Of a DNA stretch of 64,000 bases, positions 42,911-55,592 are shown in pieces. Location: assembly GCF_043290135.1 (NCBI RefSeq), contig NW_027464588.1, positions 8,677,001 to 8,741,000 of the forward strand, in the 5' to 3' direction. A program made the translations under genes and the position numbers. Within the stretch, counting starts at the first letter, position 1, and the number at the start of each line of letters is the position of its first letter. Under the pieces are notes generated by a model. That model saw only the letters and a program-made list of their open reading frames with translations, was not told the DNA's origin and made no database searches. The stretch comes from Rhipicephalus microplus. Its lineage: Eukaryota > Arthropoda > Arachnida > Ixodida > Ixodidae.

Positions 42911-45689
42911 CTTGTTGGCAAACTTGCCTTGGGCAGGCTTGATGTCGGGAAAGCAATCGCATTAATACGACTTATAAAGCGTTTTAAAACAGTGAGAGAA
43001 CAACCAGTCATCGCACAACGCGAACAGCGTAAAGAATTGACTGTCCAACCCTCCAACCCATTACAAAAGTTTGCACTCGTTCCCCTATTAACTGTGACGC
43101 ATAACCACTAATATCTAATCGTCGTCAGCTGCTGCATGGACAATTCGCACAAAATTATTTGCAAGTATTTAGCGGATACTGCGCTTCTCAGAAGTATGAC
43201 GAAAAATAGCATAGCGAATGTCAGCCTACTACCCAGAAGTTTGTTATTAGTGCCCTGATGGGTAACAAGCAAGTGTGCTTGCAGCAGTTACCCAATGAGT
43301 GTTTTCAAATGGCTCTTAAAAGCCATTCTTTTAGCTTTCGCTGTGACTGTGCTGCACCGTCCAGTCAGACCTGGCGTTTTTTATGGTTCACAAAACCTGG
43401 GTGCACCAACAAAATCTGCAGAGCACCACAAGCCACCAATCGTTACCGTTGTCTGCAATCTTGCAGCGCTCTCATTACCTGTCGACATAGCGACATCTGT
43501 GCGAAGTATTGTATTTTTCTGAAAATCGGAAGGTGATAAACCTCTCTACAGTCCAGGAACTAGGCTCCATGCCTTATTTTGGAAGCAGACCTCTTCTGAA
43601 GGGCTTGAATGCTGAGTCTCCAAATTTAATTAGGCTTCAGCGGGCGGAGAGGACTACGTACACATTAGCACGTGACACGACTCGTTTTATCTTATGAGAG
43701 ATTTTGTGTATCTATGGCACCACAGCTGTCCTGTTTCGTGCAGGATCAACGCTGGAACTGCGACCTCGATGAGCGCATCTTTTGTGCAATTGCTTGCACA
43801 TGTTTTCTTAAAATAAGAATGACGAAAGGTAGTACTTCTCTGTGGATTACATTTGGGTGCCGCGTATGAGCGTATATTCGTCATTCGGGGGAAATAAACA
43901 TATTTGCGGAAAGTTAGCGCACTTGCTATGTTCTCCGTTTTCGTCCGTCGTTGTGTTTCTCTGCATAAAATTGGGCTGTGGCAGTGTAGAGGCGTTTACC
44001 GTGATATTTTCATTAGATCGTTGTTTGAAAGTTGAAAGTTGACAACAACGTGTAAAGTGCGAAGCACGAACAGGCGATGCAATGACAGCGTGACATACGA
44101 GGGCTGGTGCACCGAGTGGCGTCGCCAAAAAATTGTGGTGACGTGTGGCCTCTCTCGTGGGACAGAGAGGATTCGTACTCTGTGCAACGCTTATTCAGGA
44201 ACCTAAAGAAGTTCTTCATTTTCCAGCTTTCTTTGTCGACGCAGCTTTCCGGCGAGATGATAGCCTGCTTTCTATACAGAATGTTGGTGGCTAAAAACAT
44301 AGTTATTTTCTTAATGTGCCACATTCACCGCCGTATACCGAAAACATCGCTGTCGTCAGAGACATATCTAGCCTGCAATTTGGATGAAATATATGCGCGA
44401 AAATTCCATGTCATCTCTACGAAGTGAATGCTGATGAGTGGGGCGAAGCTCCAACGCTTATCGATAAGATCGTGAAACATTCGCCCTACACATCATTTAA
44501 AGACGTTGCACGTTGTAATAGGGTGACTATGTGTATACAATTTTTATTATTTAAACGTCGATGAGGATATATACAGAAGAGGAGTATGTAAGACGACATT
44601 ATGATGTGTTTATTATCGAGCCACAAGCGGTCGCATATCTTGCAAATATGGCAGAGTGAGTGGTCTCGGAAGTCGCGCATGAAGCACGCGTCGGCGGCTC
44701 TAGACTGGTAACGACTCCTTCAGGCGCTTGGCTGCTGCATCCCGCGCCCATTCCGCTACCATTTTCGCTTGCCGCCGCTTTCCTCTGTCATCGGCCTCGC
44801 GAGCTCTCAGTTGAGGTCCGCTTCCCGTACCTTACGTGGCGCCTCTGCTTCACTGGCTCTCAGAGCCAGGTGGACTCGCGGATGCATCCTCTTGGATTGG
44901 GTCTTCCGGGATCTCTCCGCAGAGTATTTGCGGTGAGCAGGCGTTACTCCTGTCTTGGAAACCCATGGCGCTCATTCGCCTCTGGGGTGATGAATAGCTA
45001 ACGCGTACTCCGTGTGTGCAGTGGAGTGTGCGGAGCCGGGGAGTGCGAGTTTGCGCCGCGCCGCATAGAGAAAGGAAAACGAAAGAGAGGCCTCGCAATG
45101 CGAGCTACCCAGCTCAATGTGTGGCGGCCGTCACTTGCTTTTCCAGGGGAGCTGTGGAATTAGTTGGGCATGCCGCCGTCTTATGTCGTCTGCAGCACCA
45201 CGCGTATGACCGCGCTGTTCATAGTGGCTGGATTACTAAATGTGCATTTTTGTGCAGCTATTGTACTTCAAGGTTGATGCAATGTGTGAGAAGCCTACAG
45301 TGAGCCTTGGTCTTCACGATTGCGAGCTTAGATTATATCGCTTGAGGTCGAAAGCGGTTTCCGAAATAGCTTGTGCCCATCTCTTCGAAAATTGTTGGCG
45401 CCACAGTCTTGTTTTATTTCGGAACTGTGTTGTTGCGTGCCTCAAAAAAGGAAGTGTAGGATTCCTAGACGAGAAAGGCAGCGTCTACGGCTCCTAACGC
45501 GAGAGGTGGGGATGAGTCGTTCTTGTATATGACGATCAAAACTATCGGAAAATCAATATTTGTGGCCCACTGTTCTCTAGCGACGGCTAGAGGAGCTTAG
45601 CCCATAAAGTTTAATGCATGGTGTCTTAATAATGGTTATGTTTCAAGTACTAACGTGGTTAATGAAATACTTTGTCCGCAAATATCACA
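42911..45689. other. No gene recognised; GC-rich blocks
   Basis: Nothing supportable by motif. The part 44660-45110 is GC-rich relative to its surroundings and open for 113 codons (44660-45001) without known domains. A hammerhead-like string lies at 44431-44477 (see findings). An 85-codon open stretch at 45240-45497 is also unrecognised. Confidence 0.4.
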
Positions 45690-46070
45690 AACGCACGACA
45701 TTTGGGGACTCTCTCGCTGGATTCCGTGCCGACCGGTTGTGCTCCCGCGATCTCCGACGACAGGGCAGCTCTGGCCGACTGGCTCGCCTTACGCCATCTC
45801 CTGACGTCGACAAGAACTCTCGCTAAATGGTGCCGCGTCCTCGGACTTCTGTGACCATGTTCATCTTTCTTATTTTCTCTTTGCTTCTGGGTGTCGCTCT
45901 CCCTGCACAATGCTCTCTCCTTCCTCCTATCTACATCTCTATACCTTTTAATTCTATCCTTTTAATTTCTCCTTACCCCCTTTCCTTGCGAGCAACTGTT
46001 GAGGTTTCGCACATGATGCAGACAGTTACGGGGCTCACTTTTATTTTCTTTTCTCTCTTTTAAAAATCAC
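45690..46070 (+). pseudogene. Possible 3' end of a non-LTR element
   Basis: A short coding-like end (45672-45854, Ala/Leu-rich, ending 'WCRVLGLL' then stop) is followed by a strongly pyrimidine-rich stretch (CTCTTTGCTTCTGG, TCCTTCCTCC), GAGCAACTGTTGAGGT and AGACAGTTACGGGGCTCACTTT. This layout recalls LINE 3' UTRs, but no RT or RNase H motif supports it. Could also be unrelated sequence. Confidence 0.3.
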
Positions 46071-48302
46071 TTACACAATTTGTGCGTTCCTTTACTCTGT
46101 GTTTGTGATATTTGCAGCCAAATAATGGCATGAAGCAGGTGGCAATGAGGCCACCAATCAGTCTAGTAACGTGGTGTTGCATCATTTCTCGCTTGGCTTA
46201 CTAGTTCTACATCAACTACGAGCTCCATTTCCTCCTTAGCGAAAAGGAGTACTTTGTGATTCCACCTTATGAAGTATCATATATGTCTCTACAGTGAAAC
46301 AAGAAAACTTGCCTGTATTGTTTTACAGCAGAAAAATCTTACCTTCCAGTTCACGCTGCGAAGGCTATTCGCCGCACAAGCTCTGGTATCATCTGATCCT
46401 ATGGACCTATTTAACGTAAATAAGAACGTTATAGCAATCAACTGTAAGGAAAAAAATTGGAGGTAAGTAAATAATGTCCACTTCGTCATACCTTTGCATT
46501 GTTGAAAGCATATTGAGCCTTAATTTCCGAAAATTTCCTTCCGCACACCGGTGCACTTAACAAAAATTTTCGACAATGAACACAAATCAACTGCTTCAAC
46601 TCGCCGTCTTCCTGCCACAATGATGACTTTTTCTGACCTCATCTTTAAAGTTGCACCACATTTCAAGTACGATTGTGTAATGGGGTTCCTGCTTGCTTCG
46701 TATGCTACAAACGTGGTGTCGTGGCATTCTACGAACGCACCTCATCGTCTATAACGCTAATTCAATACTTGGTCTATCCTTTTATTTCAAAAACGACTCT
46801 ACCACCCGGGTGCAATTTCAATTGAACAATGAGCCCTGAGTAGGGGATCGTTTCAGCGTGAAAACAGGCCTCAAGTCGTCATTCGAGCCAACGTTCTTGC
46901 GCATTTCAGACAGTTTCGTCCTCAAATGAGTTCGCTGTGAGAAAGCTGTGCCTGTCTTCAATCGGGGAGACAGGAGCTTTTGACAGCGTACGTGCGGTCG
47001 CATTGAGCCACGGACTGGCGCGTCTTCTTTCTACTGAGTCACCACAGTGATCAACGAAGGTTCTTTCGGTGCCCGTGTCGCATTCTTTCCCGCTACAGTA
47101 AGTGCCGCAAATGCCTTGGCGAGAGCAGGATGCCGGAGACTTGTTTTCGGCAAGGCGGCGTACACTGTGGCGCTATCAGACTCTGGTTTTAATTAAAGGT
47201 GGTCGCAAAGAGCCTCCGTGCGTGTGGTGTTCATTAGCCGCGCCGAGACAGTTTACATCAGAAGAAAAAGAAAATTTGTTTGTTCTCACAAAAAGGAGGA
47301 GGAGATTTCCCCGAAGTTGCCAAAACTCAAAAGGCAAGAGTATAAAACCGCTTCGAAGAGATAGAAATAGAAAAAAATCTGTGTACTTGAGTTCTTGAGG
47401 CAGGTCATTAGAGGCTAAAGGCTAAGCTTTTCTTCCTTGAATTCGAACATCCGAGTCTACATTAAAATAACTGGGAAGGCCGCATGTGTTGTCCCTTTGT
47501 GAGTTTGTTCAGCAATGACGTACTCAGCTCTGCCGTTGGTGCATTAGTGTACTCTTTCCTAAACGATAACAACGATGCGATGGTACACTTACGAAAACTA
47601 CGTACAAATGCAGTGATAGATATATAATTCGTGCATGCGAGAAAGCATGGCGCCATAAAATCTTATATGTTGAGTTGAGCGTTACTCACTGTAGGACGTC
47701 TTGGATGAATCTGAAAGAGCTGGAAAATCTTCACGTGTTCATGGCAATTTGTGAAATGCCATCAAATCATATAAATCAAACGCTTATATGAAAATCAGGC
47801 TCTCTGGAGACTTTAGTTGTGGTAAATATAAATATTTTTGTCTTGAGCACAGGTCTAAACAACGTGTGTGACTGTAACAAGACCTTTATTACCGGCATCG
47901 CAATGGCGAAGACCAAAAATGTACTTCAAAGGCCACAGGGTGCAATACTTTGGCGAATGATGATGATGCCATTGGCTTCGTATTTCAGCAGTAGTTGTTG
48001 TCTCGGTTAACGCAAACGTATTTTCCGTAGATGGAAGCAACTCCGCACAAAAAACAAAAATGATGAAAATAACTATGGATCGCTATCTATAATGCATAGC
48101 GAGTCAATATTCTCTTGACTTGAAGAGATAAGCCATGACATTTATTGTAATGACAATTCAAAATATGTGACATTAGTTTGAAGAACAAAATTATCGAGGG
48201 GTGATAATACTTTCATCCTCCTGAAGATTTCGCTGCAGCGCTTGCATACCGCCCTTAATTACGCATCATCTACTGGTTAGGTTCGCGCTATGAAAAGTAT
48301 GA

Positions 48303-48305
<3 letters not shown>
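46071..48305. other. No gene recognised
   Basis: AT-rich, no supported gene, repeat or RNA. A 98-codon open stretch at 47102-47398 is Arg/Lys-rich and unrecognised. Confidence 0.4.

Positions 48306-48382
<77 letters not shown>
48306..48382. repeat. (TA)n microsatellite
   Basis: Pure TA tract; no element seen next to it. Confidence 0.95.
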
Positions 48383-48386
<4 letters not shown>

Positions 48387-49396
48387 ACTGCTTGCATGCA
48401 TCAGTCAGAAGGCTGCACCAAGTCAATAAATCAATTTATTTGTTTTCTGTTTCGGCCTGTTTATCCTATACTTCTTCATGCGCGCGAGTTTATATCGGAA
48501 GGATAGGGCTGGGAGGTAGAGAGTGATCGGTAAGCACCGTCTATAAGTCTACATCGCTTGCAATGCGTATGTGCACTGCAGCTGACAGGCGAAATACTTT
48601 GTATTGAAACATAAAACAATAGATTAACGTATAAGTCTTCCCATACGAAAAAAACGCTGTTTTGAGAACATAAGAAAGCCCGTCATAGTGGGGAACTTTA
48701 AGCTAAAATGACTTGGTTTTGGCAAGGAATCGCTGGCGGCGTACTTATCTGCTTGTGAGCTGCTGCAAAGAGTTGGAATCCCGAAGACGCCCTCGAAAAA
48801 GTGGCATTCCCGGAAGCCACTTTTTACATACGGCGCATTAGACGTTTGTTTAATTATATATTTTGTTATTCCACTGTCACATAATTCTGGACAAGGTATG
48901 ACATGTAAAAAATATTTTCTCTCATCCCCGCTTGCATCAAATAATGTCAATAACAAGCGTCGACCCTGGAGCTCGATAGATTTACGAAACAAGTAGTGGC
49001 AACAGGAAACATTTCGTCAAAACAGGCCTTCCTGTGCATCTCACTGGAAATGCGGCTATGGTTTCGCATTACATCATTATAAATGGTTCTTTGAGCACGC
49101 AGAGCTCTGTGTTGATCACAGTAAGTTGAAGAAGTGGATGCTTGCGCTTCTGTAAGTAACAAGTTCCGCACAATGAGGCTTTGGCTCTTACACACAGACA
49201 CACAAAGACCGCGGCTACTGCAAATCATTATCACGAATAATGCTGATTTTTATACGGAATCAGTAAACCCTTATATGGAAGGACGAAATCCAGATATATA
49301 GCCACCATTCACGCATGTCACAGCCCTGGTAAGTCAACATATGACACCTAGACCTTGTTCAGTAAGTGGCTGCCTTTAGCAATTTTTCAATTGTGA
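48383..49396. other. No gene recognised
   Basis: No supported feature. A 122-codon minus-strand open stretch (48624-48992) has no known motif. Confidence 0.4.
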
Positions 49397-49451
<55 letters not shown>

Positions 49452-49513
49452 AATCTATCTATGTATCTATCTATCTATCTATCTACCTACCTATCAATAT
49501 CTATCTATCTATG
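49397..49513. repeat. (ATCT)n microsatellite
   Basis: Tetranucleotide array with a few CAAT, GTAT and ACCT interruptions towards its right end. Confidence 0.93.
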
Positions 49514-49756
49514 CGCTTACGTTTGGGTGCTCTCCTGGTCACCCCCTTAACTTGGCGCGTCGTTAAACACTTCCCGCCAGACAGTGGCACATACCCACGG
49601 GCAGGTATGTGCCGTACGCGGGTATGTGCAATGGGTGACTTATGCTTAGTATCTACCCAGGAACGAAGATATCACACATGGGCAATGTTAAGGCGCAAGC
49701 GTTCAGAAATACCTGACATCGGTAGCGTGTACCCGACGAATGCAAAGAATAAATGT

Positions 49757-49838
49757 CACGGTCCTAGCTGAAATCAAACCCAAGCAGTCTGCGTGGTAAT
49801 GAGGCATTTTACCACAGAGCTGTGCCAGGTCTCGGAAA
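49757..49838 (-). mobile_element. tRNA-headed SINE fragment, minus strand
   Basis: The minus strand reads GGCACAGCTCTGTGGTAAAA (A-box-like) then GCTTGGGTTTGATTTCAGC (B-box-like) with a spacing of about 35 nt. No body could be followed. Confidence 0.5.
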
Positions 49839-51610
49839 TACTTTTGAAATAGACGCTGATCTTCATGAAACGTCAATAGTGATTTCAGTGCTGCCAACCC
49901 AATTCTGTAGACATCACATATGTACTCCTTTAATGCAGCCGTTACGTCGGATTAACGTGAATTGTGGTTAGTTGTCATGCGCTGAAGTTCACTTATGTAG
50001 CTGCGTCCAGGCCTATAGCATCCTCGGGAGTGTAGGCGCTTCATGTCAGCTTCTGGTGTTGCTAATGTTCTAGTTGGAATCGTTGCGCAAGTACAAACAA
50101 CTGGTCACATAAACATCTGCAACTCTTCAACATATACCTGTGATTGAAACATATTTACATATATTTAGCGTCATTTTATGACGCGTCGCACAATGAAAAA
50201 TTTCCAACACCTTCACTTTCGCTCTGCATGCTTAGCATAACGGCGATTCTCAGGTACGTGAAATACGCCGAATTTCATTCTGGCGGTGAGTTTTATTACT
50301 AAATACCCAAGCAAACCTTGTGATAATGTACAGCTTGCCTCTTTATTGTGTAGAGCACTTTACGTATTGTGTATGTCTGCTTAACTTAACTCTCTTTTGA
50401 GATGGTTAAATGCTGGCGCACAGCATCACTGATTCACAGTTAATGTTTAATCTTCATATTTTACATAAGTCAACCTATTTCACAAAGTGGTTACTAAATC
50501 CCGGTGTACAAAGAGAGTATTTTGATATTTAGCAGGACAAAACCTTTTTTTCCGTCATCTGCTGCAAGCCACTACTCTTATTGAACTGCATTATAAAGGG
50601 GTCATCAGAAAGTTAAATTCACTTCATGAAGTCAAACTTTATGCCACCGTTCTCTCATCGCATACCGCAGAAAGGAAAGAATTTCGGATTTTGCGAGTAA
50701 TCATTTGTCTCATTGTGGCTTTCAGTGTACATCAAGCAATGCGGAACATTTTAGTTTAAACGTTTACACGTGAACTGACTTTTTCTTTCTGAACTTGTGA
50801 TAGGACACTTGTGTGTGTATATAACGTGTTTGAACTGCCATGTTCTTTCACAGCCTATGCCCTACTGTATTGAAGTTGGAGTCTTTATTTCTTACCACAT
50901 ATTTTGTCTTTTAAGCGAGAAGGAGTAGCCGGTGCCACTATATAAGCACGATTTCAATAATAAAAGAAGGAAGAGTCATAAAAGACAATTGCTTCGAAGC
51001 AGCTTGTTGTCATTCCTTAGCCACTAAGAATCGCGCCATTCACTCTGTCTATATATGATTGTCGTATCGCGGAAAAGTTCAAATACTTAAAAGATAAGTT
51101 CTGCAGGATCTACAGCTGCGAATATTACAGGTTAACGCTCATCATCTCACGCAATTAGTGCATTGAGAGCATTTTTTTCGTCCCGCGTCAGGGCACTGCC
51201 TCTATTGATGACTATTCTGAACCGACAGTATCTTAGGCTATCTAAAACTGTGTGATCACAATTTTTTGTATACTAGCAAGCGGTCAAGTGTAATAAATTG
51301 GTATATTTATTCTTCGCTACTTCACATCAATTGTACCATTTATAGTTTGTTTTTTTACATAAAGACCCCCCGCTACCTTCCGCACTTCATCAATTTGATG
51401 TTCTTTACTGAACTTTGTCATCGGTTCGATGCATTTGTACTGTTGTATATGTATGACAAATCATCTAGTCCCGCTGATAAGCAGAGAGTCGATAGTGACT
51501 CCACTAACAACTTTTCCTACATCCTGTTACTAGCAGAAAGAGGAAAATGACGAAAACATTACCAGACAATGGAGAACGCAAAGCGTGCTTTGTCAAAGCA
51601 ACCAACTCAC
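49839..51610. other. No gene recognised
   Basis: AT-rich, nothing supported. If the exon at 51611-51761 is real, part of this stretch is its first intron. Confidence 0.4.
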
Positions 51611-51761
51611 CGATTCGGATGACATCGAGTAGCGCAGCGCTCGTGTAGCTTCCTTTTGCGAGTATGGTAGCTAAGGCCGCGATGAAAAATGGCAGGCGCT
51701 GCCACTGCCGCTCACTCGGGGCCACTAACCGTCCCACGTCACGTCGATGAAGCCGAGCCAT
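51611..51761 (-). CDS. Candidate first coding exon of a host gene
   Basis: On the minus strand an ATG at 51761 in a good context (GGACGCATGGC) opens 50 codons: 'MARLHRRDVGRLVAPSERQW', a hydrophobic stretch 'LPFFIAALATILA' (about residues 24-36), then 'GSYTSAALLDVIRI'. The frame ends in CGAATCG followed by GTGAGT (51610-51605), a consensus splice donor. The exon and about 80 bp upstream are GC-rich in AT-rich surroundings, as expected for a 5' exon and leader. The hydrophobic stretch after a basic N-terminus could be a signal anchor or signal peptide. I do not recognise the protein, and further exons (leftwards) were not found, so this is tentative. Confidence 0.35.
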
Positions 51762-53945
51762 GCGTCCGTCGCCGTGTCCCGCGTATCAGCGTGATGGACA
51801 GGTCCTTAGAAGTATCGTGCAGGTCCTCATCACCACCCACAGCTTAGCGCACGTTGATACACAACGATGAAAGACGAGACTCGAATATCATGAGCGAGCT
51901 TAGTATGTGTGAGAAAAAGCGCTGCAAAAATGATTTTCATTCGCTGTACCGTAGTCGAGATCCTGTGCTTGAACTTCCCAGATGACAGAGAAATATCAGC
52001 GAGATCAAAGGACCCACCACTGTGCAAAGGCAGGCGTTCTAGATTAAAATGCTTCCCAAAGGAACACATTCACGTTTTCAACAGTTGCCTTCTTTAGGAT
52101 TGAAGATAAAGACGTGCTCATCTTTTTTGTTGTTACCGAGTACTGAAAGCTAAACGAAAATCAGCGTTGATCTCTATCCTAACAACCATGTCTTTGATGT
52201 AGAATATGTAGTCTGCTCCAAAAAAACTTGCTCAGTTATTATTTTATGCTCTAAATTAGGAAATTTACACATAAAGCTTTTAATTGTTCGAAATACCAAG
52301 GATGTTGTGACTTTGCGGCTCCATTTTTTATGCTTTGCAAATTTCTTTTTTCTACCTGCGCGACTTTTTTTTGGAAAGCAGAAGTATATCAAGAAAGAAT
52401 CCCTGCAAGTTTCACTGACCGTGCTCTTCAAACATAAAGCAGGTCCGCTTGCTCTAAAGATGCTAGAAACTCAGAAATCAAAGTTGCCTTAAATGGAGGG
52501 AAAACTTCACACAGATACAGGGTAACATACGAATGTCCCTAGTCACCATTGCCCCTTGTGGCTTCCTGTCATGCTGTCTTCAGTAAATCAAATTACGCTT
52601 TGCTTCTTAACGGTTTAGGCGAAACCTATAAATTGCGATCTCTTAATATTACAGAGATGCACCACCGCTAACTTTCACACCACTGTCCCGTGCACTCACG
52701 AGCAAAAGCGTTCCACTTCTTGTCACCGTTGGTGACTGTTACAGCACGTGTTTCCAATCAATTGAGGTCAAACTGTCGCAAACTTCCTGAATTCATGTTG
52801 TTCTTGAGCGTCCTTGCAGAATACCTTCTGACGGAGTAACGCTGTTCGGGATAGATGGACGATCCGATATGCTTGCTATCGTGAGCGAATCCAGTTGGAA
52901 GAGACAGCGACCACGTAGCGCAACCCCTCCTGTTATTTCTCCATCTGTAATAACTGGCGACGACTGAACGACGTTTTCCCGACTTCTCACGCTCCCTTGT
53001 TTGCGCACCAACGACGTCCCGCGAATGCAGCCGCACGCCGACTAAGCGCTCCGCATCTCGTCGTTGCAGAGTGGGGTGTCGCGAGCACGCCTTTTTCGGG
53101 AAGAGTGAGGGACGGAAGGAGAGGTGTGAACAAGAAGAGGGAAGAGAGGTCTGTGAGCGCCACTTCGGGAGAAACCGATCTCGAAAGAGATAGGGATATG
53201 GATGGAAAGACGGAACGACAAGGGGGAAAGGTCACGGAATACCTTAATACGAAAAAAAAGAGCCACTAAAGGGCCTATGCTAGCTACGGTATCGCTTCGC
53301 TCGCACGCGTTTGCGCGTCACGCTTATGCGTGGTGCTTTCCGTGCCGCCACCTACAGAGTTCGCCGAAAACCTTCATGTCAGACGGTGTGAAACCCGCGG
53401 ACTTCAAATCACCTCTCTAGCTCCCCATCATCTGTGAGCTTCGTAAAGGGATAGCTATCAAAGGCCGCTTATGTGGCCGCCATTATCTCCACACCTTTTG
53501 TATCTGTAAAACTGTACTGGTGCCAGTCTGAGAGCCCAGTGTTCCTCGCAATACGCATCCATGCGTCATGTCATCATTTTTGCAAGAAGCTGCACGTGAG
53601 CGTGTGTTTGTGCATAAGCGTGCACAAACGCTAAGTGGAGGTGGCCGCCCTCCTTAGTCCTTTTAAAAGTGGACGGGAGTGCCCGGTGATGAACCGAATT
53701 CCCACGCTTGTATGTATGTGGGCGCGTGTGCACGTGTGCGCGTGTGTCTGAGCACGCACGTGTCTGCTCGTGCATGTGTGAGCATGTGTGGGAGTGCGTG
53801 TGTGCGTGTGTTACTTCAATTGTAGTAGTAAATAGTTTGTACCAAGATGAATTGATGAAGAATTGGGGGACCCTTAAGCTTCGTCTTTAAGAGTTGAACA
53901 CGATAGTGAAATCCGACCCCTAGTGCGACCTTCAACCATACTTAT
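51762..53945. other. No gene recognised; GC-rich block at 52.8-53.4 kb
   Basis: Next to the candidate exon, 51762-51850 could be its leader. The block 52790-53420 is GC-rich, with open stretches of 70-90 codons on both strands that have no known domain. A TG-rich patch lies at 53706-53810. Confidence 0.35.
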
Positions 53946-54011
53946 TTATAATAATATTATTAATAATATTATTATAATATTAAGTATGCACTTATTATTA
54001 GTGCATACTTA
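53946..54011. repeat. AT-rich palindromic cluster with a perfect 12-bp hairpin
   Basis: TAAGTATGCACT (53981-53992), loop TATTATT, AGTGCATACTTA (54000-54011). Preceded by a palindromic run of TAATATTATTAATAATATTA type. Confidence 0.85.
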
Positions 54012-54025
54012 TTATTTTTGTACAC

Positions 54026-54136
54026 AAACACACACTTACACGCCCACGCATGCACACACACACACGCACACGCACACACACACAGATGCACACACACACA
54101 CGCACACGCGCGCACACACACACGCACGCATGCACA
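54026..54136. repeat. (CA)n-rich microsatellite, imperfect
   Basis: CACA units with CG and TG interruptions, right after the hairpin. A short (AC)n patch is also at 54266-54282. Confidence 0.9.
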
Positions 54137-54719
54137 CAGCGTGTGCACGCAAGCGCGACGTATCTATAGTATTGCAGTGACTGTGCAGTGGCCACTTCTC
54201 TCTGCTAGGACGGTGCTCTGCTGTAGTGGAGACACGTTTTTCACAATTTCTTACATGTGGCACACAGACACACACACACACGCGTGCGCGCGTGAATGGT
54301 ACATACAGGTTTTTGAGCTGAAACAAGAACCTCATGACCTCCAAGATACACACCACGCGCTCGCCATTTCGGAGGCCATAAGGAGTCTCAAAATGCCTCA
54401 CAGAGGGCAGCACATTATCTTGGGTTTGCTGTTTCCTTGACCAACACTTCTGAAAAGGCATGATATGTTTTCCGCTAGATGGACATAAATGTTCATTTTT
54501 GTGGCTGTTTCAAAGTTATTGTGTGTTTTTAGTGGTGTGGCGATGGCTGCACTATCCTAGCGTTTTTGAACGTAGTTTGATAGCCTCCCAAATGCGCCTA
54601 CAAATCGCAGAACGGGCTCGTTTTCGTCGTGACACCTGTCAAATAAAATGCAGCTAGGAGACTCTTTCCATCAATTACATAGCATTATGTAGTGCTTTTT
54701 TTTTCCTTAGGCAGCTGCA

Positions 54720-54916
54720 AGTAACATTATGGCTTTGTGGTAGGACACCTGCTTGCCACGTGAACGGCCCGGATTTCACCATCAATGAGTCCGAAAATTT
54801 TATTCTTGATTTATTTGCTTATTTCTTGATTTTTTGCTCACACCCATCGTAGCCGACACCGACCGCGGAATTTCTGCGACACTAGCTCTTTAACGCTGTG
54901 GCGTTAAAAAGCAATG
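54720..54916 (+). mobile_element. tRNA-derived SINE (second family), near full length
   Basis: Head: ATGGCTTTGTGGTAGGACAC (A-box-like) and GGCCCGGATTTCACCATC (decayed B box). A T-rich middle is followed by the 3' part GTAGCCGACACCGACCGCGG, AATTTCTGCGACACTAGCTC, TTTAACGCTGTGGCGTTAAA. The same body is reversed at 25598. Non-coding. Confidence 0.6.
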
Positions 54917-55519
54917 GGGTATTTTACTTGCTGCGTCAAAGTGGGGCAAGCCGCCATGCTTGAACAAGCTTTCATCATCACCTGCGTCCCAAAACAACGT
55001 TTTGAAATAAAACTACACGACCCATTTTACGCTGTTTGCGAAGGAAAGAAAAGATATTGTAGCAATAGTTACAGAATCAACCGTATCATACTGAAAAAGC
55101 CCACATGTATGAGCATGTTAGAGGTGGGCTGATAATGAATATCGGTTATATAACGTGAAATATTGCGTCTTCCTAGACACATATCTCAATAGTTTGAGAA
55201 ATACTGGAAACTCTCATATACTATAGTAAAGCACTCGATACCTCCGAAAACTAAATACTCAAAAATAATGTACTACCAAGGCACAATTTCTCGTGACGTT
55301 CTACGAGACATTAGAATGGCTGCACTTTCTGAAAGATTAAAAAAATAAACACTGAGAGATTGTGATGTTTTCAGCTGATAGTGTGTAAGAACTCGTTTCG
55401 CATAACTTAAGGAGGCAGCGTCACGGTCGGCACCATTGGTTCTGAGTGCAAAATCCCCGCCTTGTGCGGGCTTGAAGAGTCGCGAAAGAGGCAAATAAAA
55501 GAAATAATAAATATCTAGG

Positions 55520-55592
55520 GTTCAAGGGAGATTCAAACCCATGCCGTCTACGTGACAAGCAGGTGTTCTGCCATATAGCCACGTTATTGTGT
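55520..55592 (-). mobile_element. tRNA-headed SINE fragment, minus strand
   Basis: The minus strand reads ACGTGGCTATATGGCAGAAC (A-box-like), then GGCATGGGTTTGAATCTCCC (clear B box) about 35 nt later. An AT-rich middle follows towards 55480. Confidence 0.6.

Noticed and set aside
44660..45001. GC-rich 113-codon open frame as a host exon
   Set aside because: No recognisable domain and no convincing splice sites or continuation; left as unassigned.
53998..54461. Thr/His- or Val/Cys-rich open frames near 54.0-54.4 kb and 57.7-58.0 kb
   Set aside because: Translations of imperfect (CA)n arrays.
55520..55592. Possible genuine tRNA gene (clear B box)
   Set aside because: A- and B-box-like strings are present, but no acceptor stem pairing was found and similar heads recur in several degraded copies, so it is a SINE head.
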